A program made the position numbers and the translations under genes. DNA of 5,781 nucleotides, taken from Planctomycetaceae bacterium (GTDB taxonomy: Bacteria; Planctomycetota; Planctomycetia; Pirellulales; UBA1268). Below are positions 1-5,770 of this stretch, one piece after another. Positions within the stretch are counted from its first letter, which is position 1; each line of letters opens with the position of its first letter. The stretch is from assembly GCA_003509235.1 (NCBI GenBank), contig DONH01000267.1, forward strand, positions 1-5,781, given 5' to 3'. The notes under the pieces were generated by a model. It ran no database searches and was not told the DNA's origin. It saw only the letters and a program-made list of their open reading frames with translations.

Positions 1-103
1 AAAACCACATAAGCAGACCACAAGCGAGACCACACCCCACAAGTACACGCCACCAATTTCGAGAACGGATAGGCGGCTCTTGGGATTTTATAGAAGGGGG
101 CAT
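1..103 (-). CDS. 5' part of a membrane-anchored protein, cut by the window edge
   Basis: Thirty-four codons are readable from an ATG at 103-101 down to base 1 with no stop, and the gene continues beyond the left edge. The start is chosen because GGAGG (113-109 on the minus strand) sits 5 nt before the ATG, a good ribosome binding site. The N-terminus is MPPSIKSQEPPIRSRNWWRV, about 20 polar residues with R13, R15 and R19. A hydrophobic stretch of about 15 residues (VLVGCGLACGLLMWF) follows, which fits an N-in membrane anchor or an uncleaved signal. LVGC at residues 21-24 matches a lipobox, but the hydrophobic run continues past it, so a plain anchor is more likely. The gene starts 76 bp after the stop of the DUF1080 gene on the same strand and could be cotranscribed with it. 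The product cannot be identified from this fragment. Confidence 0.6.
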   Translation of the reverse strand, partial: MPPSIKSQEPPIRSRNWWRVLVGCGLACGLLMWF

Positions 104-108
104 AACGA

Positions 109-113
109 CCTCC
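109..113 (-). promoter_or_regulatory. Shine-Dalgarno site of the partial left-edge gene
   Basis: The minus strand reads GGAGG, then TCGTT, then ATG. The 5-nt spacing is within the usual range, and this site fixes the start of the truncated gene. The DUF1080, MFS and methyltransferase genes have no comparable site, so its presence supports a real start here. Confidence 0.5.
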
Positions 114-179
114 GGACACAATTCGACTGCCCGCAATCTTGACCCATAGCTCCCAACCGTGCGCTGTTTTTCTTTTCTT

Positions 180-1013
180 TTATCCCTTTTTGGGCCGCTT
201 CGCACTTGTTTTTTTGTCCCGAAGAGTCGGTTGTTGGGTTCGTTTTCCCTGAATTGGGGCTATTTCCCGAATCCAGATGTTTCGGAAACGTACAGGATTT
301 CTGTGGTCTTGCAGTCGGATTGGGAGTTCTGGCGGATGAGGATTGTATTGAGGAGGCCGGTTAAATGGTGTGTCTCCAAGCAGCTCAAAGTTGTTTTGTA
401 CAAGCACGCCGTTGTGAAGCACAGTCACAGTGGCAGGTTCTGTAAGCTTCCCTTCTGCATCAAAACGTGGGGTGTTCCAGATAATATCGTAGCTGTTCCA
501 CTCTCCTGGTTTTCTCATAACGTTGACCAACGGTGGTGTTTGTTTGTAGATCGCAGCTGCCTGGCCATCGAAATAGGTCGCGTTCTCGAATGAATCGAGA
601 ACCTGAATTTCATACGGCCCAAAAAAGACGCCACTGTTCCCGCGCCCCTGACCGGTTCCCTCAGCCGGGAGTGGACTTGACCATTCCACATGAAGTTGGC
701 AATCACCGAAAGCCTCTTTGGTACTAATCATGCCTTTTCCAACAATCAGGAAACCATCTGTTACCGACCATGTTTCAGCGTTATTCCAAGCATTTGTATC
801 CACACCGTCAAAAAGAATAACGGCGTCACTTGGAGGATCCTGATTGTTTTTTCCCGGTGTCACCTGCCGGGGCTCCTCCCATTCAATGCCAGGAAGGTAC
901 TCTGCGGCGGTTGCATGAGGAGCTGGAGAGATTGTGATGAAGATCGTGCACGCTGCCAGACAGAGTCTGGTTGGTTTTGGCAGGTAACTAGATCGAAGAT
1001 TAAATTTTTTCAT
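180..1013 (-). CDS. Secreted DUF1080 (3-keto-disaccharide hydrolase-type) protein
   Basis: This 277-residue protein belongs to the DUF1080 / 3-keto-disaccharide hydrolase family, a beta-sandwich fold related to concanavalin-type glycosidases. Members are thought to act on 3-keto sugars or glycosides outside the cytoplasm; the substrate here is unknown. Visible family blocks are LFDGVDTNAW (67-76), the GNSGVFFGPYEIQVLDS core (125-141), GQAAAIY (150-156), PGEWNSYDI (169-177), VLHNGVLVQN (198-207) and the closing PIRLQDH...FRNIWIRE (231-250). The start at 1013 gives MKKFNLRSS, a hydrophobic stretch (residues 17-30) and ATA/AE near 36-38, a good Sec signal peptide. The open frame extends to an ATG at 1127, but that would bury the signal peptide. 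No clear Shine-Dalgarno site is seen. LAAC at 19-22 weakly resembles a lipobox. The last 20 residues are rich in Lys and Arg, an unusual tail. The family call is firm; the substrate is not known. Confidence 0.9.
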   Translation of the reverse strand: MKKFNLRSSYLPKPTRLCLAACTIFITISPAPHATAAEYLPGIEWEEPRQVTPGKNNQDPPSDAVILFDGVDTNAWNNAETWSVTDGFLIVGKGMISTKEAFGDCQLHVEWSSPLPAEGTGQGRGNSGVFFGPYEIQVLDSFENATYFDGQAAAIYKQTPPLVNVMRKPGEWNSYDIIWNTPRFDAEGKLTEPATVTVLHNGVLVQNNFELLGDTPFNRPPQYNPHPPELPIRLQDHRNPVRFRNIWIREIAPIQGKRTQQPTLRDKKTSAKRPKKG

Positions 1014-1300
1014 ATGCACATGTCTCTGAGTTGTGGACTGTTTGAATGATTCCAGTTCGAAAAAATACCAGATTGATAAAGGTACTAAAGAAGTATGGCA
1101 GTGGTTGCGCGTCTTGTCAGGAGGCATGACTTGGGGCCGAAAACCAGCATGATCCCTACAGTCGGGCGTAGCGAACAGGAGTTAGCGAGATCGTGAGCCG
1201 AAAAGGCAGCCCATCCGTTAAAGTCGCGTCCTAAGATACAGTGGTCGGCGGTCTGTAAAAACCAGATATTGAAGCACAACGCGACGAAGGAATTACCACC
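1014..1300. other. Divergent intergenic region between the DUF1080 and patatin genes
   Basis: These 287 bp must hold the promoters of two divergent genes, but no strong sigma-70 promoter is evident. A weak plus-strand candidate is TTGATA (1073-1078) with TATGGC (1094-1099), at a short 15-bp spacing. Short direct repeats occur: GCCGAAAA at 1136-1143 and 1197-1204, and TAGCGA at 1169-1174 and 1183-1188. An AGGAGG at 1119-1124 lies only 1 nt from an ATG that opens an 8-codon frame, so it is probably not used. The end of the region carries GAAGGA (1286-1291), 9 nt before the patatin ATG, a moderate ribosome binding site. I see no RNA gene or credible small ORF. Confidence 0.5.
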
Positions 1301-3385
1301 ATGCCAAAACTGGGACTCGCTCTATCGGGTGGCGGTTTTCGTGCAACCCTCTACCACCTTGGTGTGATTCGCTATCTCAGAGATACAGGGTCATTGCAGG
1401 AAGTCAGTGATATTGCTTCGGTTTCTGGTGGATCGATCCTCGCCGCCCATCTCGTGTTGAATTGGGACAAGTACACCGGTGATGAAGAAGAATTTGAGGC
1501 AGCGGCTTCTGAGATTATCGACTTTGTTCAATTTGATGTTCGCAACCATATTGTTCGGCGTCTGCCATTTATTTACAGCCTTCGTCTGTTCGGAAAGTTA
1601 GCTCGTCGTGAGATGAATTACCTTTCTCCCAATGCAGTCCTCGAGCGGTATTATCGAGAGTTTCTGTACGGTGATACCTGCTTATACGAACTCCCTGATA
1701 TTCCACGGCTTCACATTCTTGCCACAAATGTGAGTGACGGTGTGTTGTCGGTATTTAATAAAAAAGGTCTCTACATTCAGCAACGAAATAATGTGGGAAA
1801 ATTTGAGTTCGAATGTATTCCGGGTCAGATGGCAACATTACCCAGAGTGGTTGGAGCTTCATCAGCATTTCCTGGTTTCTTCCCTCCGGTCGAGATATCA
1901 GCAGAGGACCTCGGCGTTCGTGAAGGTCAGTTTGCGACGGAGTCGTTTACTGATGGTGGAGTGTATGACAATCTCGGGACGCGCGCATTTGCCTGGCTCG
2001 AGAACGAAGTTGGAGCGTTCGACCATGTACTTGTAAGTGATGCGGGCAAGCCGTTTCAGATTCTTGGGGACCAATCACTTGGGTTTATTGCACAATCGAT
2101 TCGTGCGTCAGACATTTTATGGGACAGAGTCTGGCAGCTTGAACGTGAAAACTTTGGTCAGCAGTCTGGATTTTCATTCCTACCCATCACGGAGATTGTC
2201 TCACGGAACGAAGACCCAACAGCACAGCATCCGGTTGTCCAAGCAGAGGTACAGTCAATTCGTACAGACCTTGATAGGTTTTCTGACTTTGAGGTGAACG
2301 CACTGGTCCGTCATGGGTATGAGGTGACAAAAAAAACTTGCCTTGAAATTGGTCTGACGAGTCAGGACGACGATTTGATCCCACCCTGGGACCCGTTTCC
2401 CGAAACACAACAGTTACAAAAAGTAATCGATGGGCGACATCTGGCGTCGGAACGAGGTCCTTCCAACGCAACCAAAAATTCACGCCAACTGCGCAATTCG
2501 AGCTGCCGAAAAGTTTGGTCAACACTTTTCGACTTTAAAGACTGGCCTACATATGTATTTATCGCTATCGCTGTCTTGTTGTTTGTGTGTGGTCCCGTTT
2601 ACGTCTATCGTTTGCGAAAGCATACGGAACTCCTTACCACAATGATTGACTCGATTGCCCTGGGCGATCCAGATATCCGGCAGATTCTCGACCTTGTCGA
2701 GGGAACTGCAGCCACAGACTGGAAAGTTGCTGAATTAGGTGAACTGACAGGTGCTGTAACAGCCCAACTCGAGGGCGTTGAAGTACTTTCGCAGAGTAGG
2801 ATTTTTGATCTTCGGAATTTTGATCCGAATGCAAACGATGAATCATCGCGTGGCACTGTAACTGCATGGGATCGAATTGTCGTGCGGCTTAACGAAGAAT
2901 ATGTTGGTGACCGGCGTGTCGTTTTTACCGGTATTTTTCCCATGAACGTCGTTGACATTCGCCAGCCAGAGAGTCAGCCGCAGGGAGAATTCAAACGGAT
3001 TGTTCTTCCAGCCAATCCGGAGGACGAGAACGTTCTCGCAATGCATGCACAACATCAGGTGACCTTTGATCTTTCCAATGTGCCAATTGGTGAACGGGTT
3101 ACGCTACAGGCGAGGACAACGGCGACGGTGCCTGTCTCAATGACGGGACACTTGCCATTCTTCGTAAACAAACGTACGGAACTACTTACTTCTTGGCTCC
3201 TGTTCCCGGAAGATTTGCCCTACTCGACCTATAAACTCGTCCGATATCCGGCAGACAAATCGTCTCCGCCGATTCCGATGGATCCTCGCTTCTCAATTGA
3301 CCATCCCTTCGGGTCACTCATTGGCTGGTCAGTGATTACACCGAAGGAGGGGATGGTGTATGAGTGTCGCTGGACAAATCAGTAG
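1301..3385 (+). CDS. Patatin-like phospholipase with one membrane segment and an unknown C-terminal domain
   Basis: This 694-residue protein has an N-terminal patatin domain (about 3-345), a Ser-Asp dyad acyl hydrolase that cleaves acyl chains from lipids. The oxyanion-hole loop is SGGGFRA (9-15). The nucleophile elbow is SVSGGS with Ser42; the usual first Gly of GxSxG is Ser. The ASSAFPGFFPPV block (186-197) is typical, and the catalytic Asp is in DGG (Asp218). A polar linker follows, then one hydrophobic segment (about 415-436). Residues 440-694 are soluble-looking, rich in beta-type patterns, and end in GMVYECRW; I do not recognise this domain. Positive charges before the segment suggest the lipase faces the cytoplasm and the C-terminus faces out, but this is weakly determined. 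There is no signal peptide. GAAGGA lies 9 nt before the ATG. The 3' end overlaps the convergent MFS gene by 50 bp. Patatin activity is well supported; the role (membrane turnover, defence effector or other) is open. Confidence 0.88.
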   Translation: MPKLGLALSGGGFRATLYHLGVIRYLRDTGSLQEVSDIASVSGGSILAAHLVLNWDKYTGDEEEFEAAASEIIDFVQFDVRNHIVRRLPFIYSLRLFGKLARREMNYLSPNAVLERYYREFLYGDTCLYELPDIPRLHILATNVSDGVLSVFNKKGLYIQQRNNVGKFEFECIPGQMATLPRVVGASSAFPGFFPPVEISAEDLGVREGQFATESFTDGGVYDNLGTRAFAWLENEVGAFDHVLVSDAGKPFQILGDQSLGFIAQSIRASDILWDRVWQLERENFGQQSGFSFLPITEIVSRNEDPTAQHPVVQAEVQSIRTDLDRFSDFEVNALVRHGYEVTKKTCLEIGLTSQDDDLIPPWDPFPETQQLQKVIDGRHLASERGPSNATKNSRQLRNSSCRKVWSTLFDFKDWPTYVFIAIAVLLFVCGPVYVYRLRKHTELLTTMIDSIALGDPDIRQILDLVEGTAATDWKVAELGELTGAVTAQLEGVEVLSQSRIFDLRNFDPNANDESSRGTVTAWDRIVVRLNEEYVGDRRVVFTGIFPMNVVDIRQPESQPQGEFKRIVLPANPEDENVLAMHAQHQVTFDLSNVPIGERVTLQARTTATVPVSMTGHLPFFVNKRTELLTSWLLFPEDLPYSTYKLVRYPADKSSPPIPMDPRFSIDHPFGSLIGWSVITPKEGMVYECRWTNQ

Positions 3386-4730
3386 GTTTGGTGAATCCGT
3401 CGGTTGCTTTTAGTCTCGTTTCATAGCGGACGCGTCGTCGCGCCCACGCCACAAAAACAAGGGATGCGAAAAGGAAATACCACGGAAGCAGCCGAATGAC
3501 CCAATCGAAAGCTGCCGTCTGAGTGGTTGTTGGGTCCGCTTTTTCGACTGCCGTCACCGCTAGTGCGAAAGCGATACTCATGAAACCGTAGCTGACATTT
3601 ACGGCCAGTCCGCGAAAGCTCAGCACCGTTGCTCGATGCTTAGAGTCAACCAATTGATTCAGATAGTGGCTCTGCAAGAACATAAGTAGCCGCATTGATA
3701 ATGATAGAAGCATGAAAAATCCAACACCCCACCAAGGAATAAGTAGCGCAGTGCCAAAAAGTCCAAGTGTGACTGTACTGAAAAGCAATAAAAAATTCGT
3801 CCTCGGTGATTGGCTTGTTGCAATGCGACGCATGGGTGTTGCAGCGAGGAGCCCGAGCACAGCCGTTCCAGCACTAATAATGCCGAAGTAAAGCACAGGT
3901 ATGTCAATCCGGGCATAGAGTTGGCTTGATACAACCAGTAGTTGACGGATTGGTTGATCGAAAAGAACACCGGCAGCAATGACAACAAGCACCAATGGAT
4001 TCGTAAGGATCCAATGGCCAGTCTGGAGCGTTTGCTTGAAAGGATCAAGCAGCGTGATATTTTTTTCAGAGTCGTCCCGCGGTAATTCAACCATTGAGAG
4101 CGTGACAAGGATTGCCCCACATCCTGAAAAAAAGGTCAGCCAGACAGGAAGACGAAATGTATCGTCAAGGGTGAGTTGTATAGAGAATCCAGCCCAATCC
4201 GTCACCATTTGAATAAGGTCGGGGCTGTAAACGAGTGACCCTGTAACCATTGCAAAGATGGTAGCGAGTCCACCGACTTGCATCAGTCGTTCCAGGACTC
4301 GTGGCCAGTCACCATCGTTTCCGGATAACTTAAGTGAGTCGAAGGCAAGAGCTTCGTCAGCGCCTGAGGCGAATGCTTCAGCTGCACCACTAAGAATTCG
4401 GTTGAGGAGAAGAGCTGGGAATACCAATGACGAACCAATAGGGACAATTGCAAGTAACAGCATTTCGAGAGTCATCATGGTTGCAGCAGCAACGAGAAGA
4501 GCTTTCCTACCAAGTAGATCAGCCAGTGCTCCAGAAGGCACCTCGAGTACAACGATAACAACTGCCCAGACAGCATTCAGCAAGCCAAACTGTTCCAAGG
4601 TGATCCCGTAGCGAAGAAACATCACCATGAAGACCGGATAGTAAAACCGGATATTGAAGAGAATCCGGAACGCCATGAATAGGCGAACGTTTCGTTTGGC
4701 TGTGCTGTTGGCGAATACCTGTGGTGTCAT
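3336..4730 (-). CDS. MFS transporter, efflux-like
   Basis: This 464-residue major facilitator superfamily protein is predicted to span the inner membrane about 12 times and to move a small solute using an ion gradient. The MFS signature is clear: GALADLLGRK at 67-76, the loop between helices 2 and 3, preceded by a Glu-Val-Pro-Ser-Gly helix end. RATVLSF in the second half is typical of this group. A longer loop (EKNITLLDPFKQT) separates the two six-helix halves. The substrate cannot be read from sequence; the closest general look is drug or metabolite efflux. An upstream ATG at 4811 is in frame, but the extra 27 codons would be encoded by an intrinsic terminator hairpin, so the ATG at 4730 is preferred. 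No Shine-Dalgarno site precedes it. The hydrophilic tail ends TPSPPSV and is encoded partly by the region overlapping the patatin gene. Expression may depend on the leader at 4744-4960. Confidence 0.88.
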   Translation of the reverse strand: MTPQVFANSTAKRNVRLFMAFRILFNIRFYYPVFMVMFLRYGITLEQFGLLNAVWAVVIVVLEVPSGALADLLGRKALLVAAATMMTLEMLLLAIVPIGSSLVFPALLLNRILSGAAEAFASGADEALAFDSLKLSGNDGDWPRVLERLMQVGGLATIFAMVTGSLVYSPDLIQMVTDWAGFSIQLTLDDTFRLPVWLTFFSGCGAILVTLSMVELPRDDSEKNITLLDPFKQTLQTGHWILTNPLVLVVIAAGVLFDQPIRQLLVVSSQLYARIDIPVLYFGIISAGTAVLGLLAATPMRRIATSQSPRTNFLLLFSTVTLGLFGTALLIPWWGVGFFMLLSLSMRLLMFLQSHYLNQLVDSKHRATVLSFRGLAVNVSYGFMSIAFALAVTAVEKADPTTTQTAAFDWVIRLLPWYFLFASLVFVAWARRRVRYETRLKATDGFTKPTDLSSDTHTPSPPSV

Positions 4731-4738
4731 AGACAAAC

Positions 4739-4744
4739 TATATA
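4739..4744 (-). promoter_or_regulatory. Possible -10 box (TATATA) just before the MFS start
   Basis: The minus strand reads TATATA, then GTTTGTCT, then ATG. A -10 element here would start transcription at or next to the ATG, giving a leaderless mRNA, which would fit the missing Shine-Dalgarno site. The matching -35 position falls inside the terminator hairpin and reads only TTGGGG or TTTGGG, a weak match. AT-rich sequence after a U-tract could produce the box by chance. Confidence 0.25.
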
Positions 4745-4747
4745 CAG

Positions 4748-4781
4748 AAAAAAACTGCCACCCCAAAATGGGGCGGCAGTT
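4748..4781 (-). terminator. Intrinsic (Rho-independent) terminator or attenuator upstream of the MFS gene
   Basis: On the minus strand AACTGCCGCCCC (4781-4770), a 5-nt loop ATTTT and GGGGTGGCAGTT (4764-4753) form a 12-bp stem with one G-U pair. It is followed by a run of seven T (4754-4748), two of which close the stem. The plus-strand reading has an A-C mismatch and no T-run after it, so the element works on the minus strand only. It lies 17 bp before the MFS start codon and some 330 bp after the methyltransferase stop. It therefore either ends the upstream transcript or acts as a conditional attenuator for the MFS gene. Confidence 0.85.
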
Positions 4782-4849
4782 GTAAAAATGAATGCTGTTG
4801 AAAAGAGTCACACACCCGGGGGCATGAGCCCGTCAACCAGGCGGATTGT

Positions 4850-4900
4850 TCAGTAGGAAAACCCACCTAAACATTCACCTGTACAGTCACCATACGTCAC
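4850..4900 (-). CDS. Putative 16-codon leader ORF with very strong ribosome binding site
   Basis: A GTG at 4900-4898 opens a short frame, VTYGDCTGECLGGFSY, then TGA. It is called only because its ribosome binding site is exceptional: AGGAGG within a 16-nt match to the 16S 3' end, with 7 nt between GGAGG and GTG. The terminator hairpin begins 68 nt after its stop, a typical layout for a leader peptide that controls an attenuator. The peptide has two Cys (CTGEC) and a Gly-Gly but matches no family I know. An alternative start from the same site is an ATG at 4893 giving MVTVQVNV, at a longer spacing. The GTG overlaps the TGA of an upstream 24-codon frame (ATG at 4971) as GTGA, a common coupling arrangement, though that frame has no ribosome binding site. 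It may be non-coding. Confidence 0.35.
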   Translation of the reverse strand: MTYGDCTGECLGGFSY

Positions 4901-4915
4901 TGGATCACCTCCTTT
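4901..4915 (-). promoter_or_regulatory. Extended Shine-Dalgarno sequence complementary to the 16S rRNA 3' end
   Basis: The minus strand reads AAAGGAGGTGATCCA, with the next base G being the first of the GTG start. Together these 16 nt are the exact complement of the common bacterial 16S rRNA terminus CTGGATCACCTCCTTT. Most working sites pair over 4 to 7 nt, so this one is far stronger than needed. It is the best ribosome binding site in the window, yet only a very short ORF follows it. Confidence 0.6.
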
Positions 4916-4951
4916 ACTACGAGACTCTCAGCAGTCGCAACCACTGCACTG

Positions 4952-4960
4952 ACTGCCGCC
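4952..4960 (-). promoter_or_regulatory. Possible antiterminator arm
   Basis: The minus strand has GGCGGCAGT here, the exact complement of ACTGCCGCC, nine of the twelve bases in the 5' arm of the terminator (4780-4772). If a transcript begins upstream, this segment could pair with that arm and prevent the terminator forming. The strong ribosome binding site and short ORF lie between the two. The pairing is nine bases and GC-rich but spans about 170 nt, so it may be coincidence. Confidence 0.25.
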
Positions 4961-5113
4961 GAGCGGACCATTCTGACTAAAGCCAGAAACCTCGTTCGTC
5001 GAGCATTGCTGCCCAACTTCTTTATGGTAGCAGCCTGTCTGATCCTGTGGATATGGCGATTTGGTTCGAGCGAATGGTTGACGCTGAAGAGGCCTGAAAA
5101 AAGTTGGAATCCA

Positions 5114-5740
5114 CTAGGTTTGGCCCATTTTTTTTGTTCTTCGGAGCAGGAGAAGCTGTTCACGACCTTCTCTCTCCGGGTAACAGTCACGGGGCTTCAT
5201 TGTCTCGATGATCGAAAAGACACCGTCAGTTTGAAAGAGTGTTTCTAATTCTTGAATCGTTGTGCCGTGGGGTGGACCATTGGCTGCTCGCGTGTCATTT
5301 CTTTGTGGGTTCAGATAGAAAATACCTAGAAGGCTCCCTCCTGGTTTGAGACTTGCTGCTACGGCAGACACATACGCCGGCCGTTCTTTGGGATCAATTG
5401 CGCAGAAGCATGTATGCTCCCAAAGCCAGTCACATTTAGCCAGGAAAGTCTTTGGTAGTGAGAAAAGATTTTTTACTTCGTACCGTTCATTTTCGTGGAC
5501 TTTCTTGTGACGGCACTGTTCGATAGCTGTTTTCGAGATATCAATTCCAACTGGACACGATGTGGGTTCAGCAGAGGCAATAGCACGTACATCATGTCCT
5601 GTACCGCACCCAGGGACGAGAACAGACCCTGTCATGATCCCTGGATTATCTTCGAGCCAGGCGATCAATGCCGGTGATGCCCGCCCTTTGTCCCACGGTG
5701 TATCACCCTGACGATACCGTTCATCCCAATCGGGTTGCAT
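5114..5740 (-). CDS. Thiopurine S-methyltransferase (TPMT)-family SAM-dependent methyltransferase
   Basis: This 208-residue cytoplasmic protein matches the TPMT branch of class I SAM methyltransferases over its whole length. Diagnostic features in order are W5...RY and TPWD (14-17) in the N-terminal substrate/SAM lid, motif I LVPGCGTGHD (41-50), the acidic end of strand 2 GIDIS (65-69), the WEHTCFCAIDP block (107-117), LKPGG (131-135), PPHG (156-159) and the closing GREQLLLLRR (192-201). Known bacterial relatives methylate sulfur, selenium or tellurium compounds, often producing volatile or less toxic forms; the substrate here is unknown. The ATG at 5740 gives the usual family N-terminus. No strong Shine-Dalgarno site precedes it. 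The frame stops at TAG in the normal place. The MFS gene follows on the same strand, but a terminator lies between them. The family call is firm. Confidence 0.9.
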   Translation of the reverse strand: MQPDWDERYRQGDTPWDKGRASPALIAWLEDNPGIMTGSVLVPGCGTGHDVRAIASAEPTSCPVGIDISKTAIEQCRHKKVHENERYEVKNLFSLPKTFLAKCDWLWEHTCFCAIDPKERPAYVSAVAASLKPGGSLLGIFYLNPQRNDTRAANGPPHGTTIQELETLFQTDGVFSIIETMKPRDCYPEREGREQLLLLRRTKKMGQT

Positions 5741-5744
5741 AGTG

Positions 5745-5770
5745 CTTGTTCTAATCAGCGTCTTGTTCTA
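5745..5770. repeat. Short direct repeat upstream of the methyltransferase gene
   Basis: CTTGTTCTA occurs at 5745-5753 and 5762-5770, 17 bp apart start to start; on the minus strand this reads TAGAACAAG twice. It lies within 30 bp of the methyltransferase start codon. It could be an operator or a chance repeat in a short stretch; the window ends at 5781, so the wider promoter is not visible. Confidence 0.3.

Larger units (their letters stand above)
4731..5113 (-). other. Leader / intergenic region between methyltransferase and MFS genes
   Basis: These 383 bp have no conventional gene. They hold the putative antiterminator arm, the extended Shine-Dalgarno site, the 16-codon ORF, a small GGGC/GCCC hairpin with a 4-nt loop (4820-4831) and the intrinsic terminator. 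Other open frames were examined. A minus-strand frame continues from the methyltransferase for 61 codons after its TAG and is Cys-rich, but it has no ATG, GTG or TTG start. A 97-codon minus-strand frame (5190-4897) overlaps the methyltransferase. A plus-strand frame open over 4871-5248 has only a TTG start and runs antisense into the methyltransferase. None has coding support. No tRNA or known structured RNA was recognised. Confidence 0.5.

Noticed and set aside
159..593. 144-codon plus-strand frame starting at 159
   Set aside because: It is antisense to the well-supported DUF1080 gene, and its translation shows no recognisable domain.
1014..1127. DUF1080 start at the ATG at 1127, adding 38 residues
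   Set aside because: It would place a long polar extension before an evident signal peptide. The ATG at 1013 gives a typical Lys-Lys, hydrophobic, AxA signal.
4731..4811. MFS start at the ATG at 4811, adding 27 residues
   Set aside because: The added codons lie across a strong intrinsic terminator, and the extension (MTLFNSIHFYNC...) does not look like an MFS N-terminus. The ATG at 4730 is more consistent.
4900..4915. 3' end of a 16S rRNA gene on the plus strand
   Set aside because: Only the last 16 nt match; the preceding bases lack the conserved helix 45 sequence, and nothing upstream resembles rRNA because the MFS gene occupies it.
4928..4930. TGA read as selenocysteine after CSGCDC
   Set aside because: The 61-codon frame before it has no usable start codon, the continuation is short, and I could not identify a convincing bacterial SECIS hairpin directly after this TGA.
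4897..5190. 97-codon minus-strand frame between the methyltransferase and the MFS gene
   Set aside because: Its start is within the methyltransferase coding region, the first part is an out-of-frame shadow, and it matches no family. Only its last 24 codons (ATG at 4971) are outside that gene, and they lack a ribosome binding site.
4871..5248. Plus-strand frame open over about 126 codons with a hydrophobic stretch
   Set aside because: It has no ATG start before 5024, only a TTG at 5006 without a ribosome binding site, and much of it is antisense to the methyltransferase.
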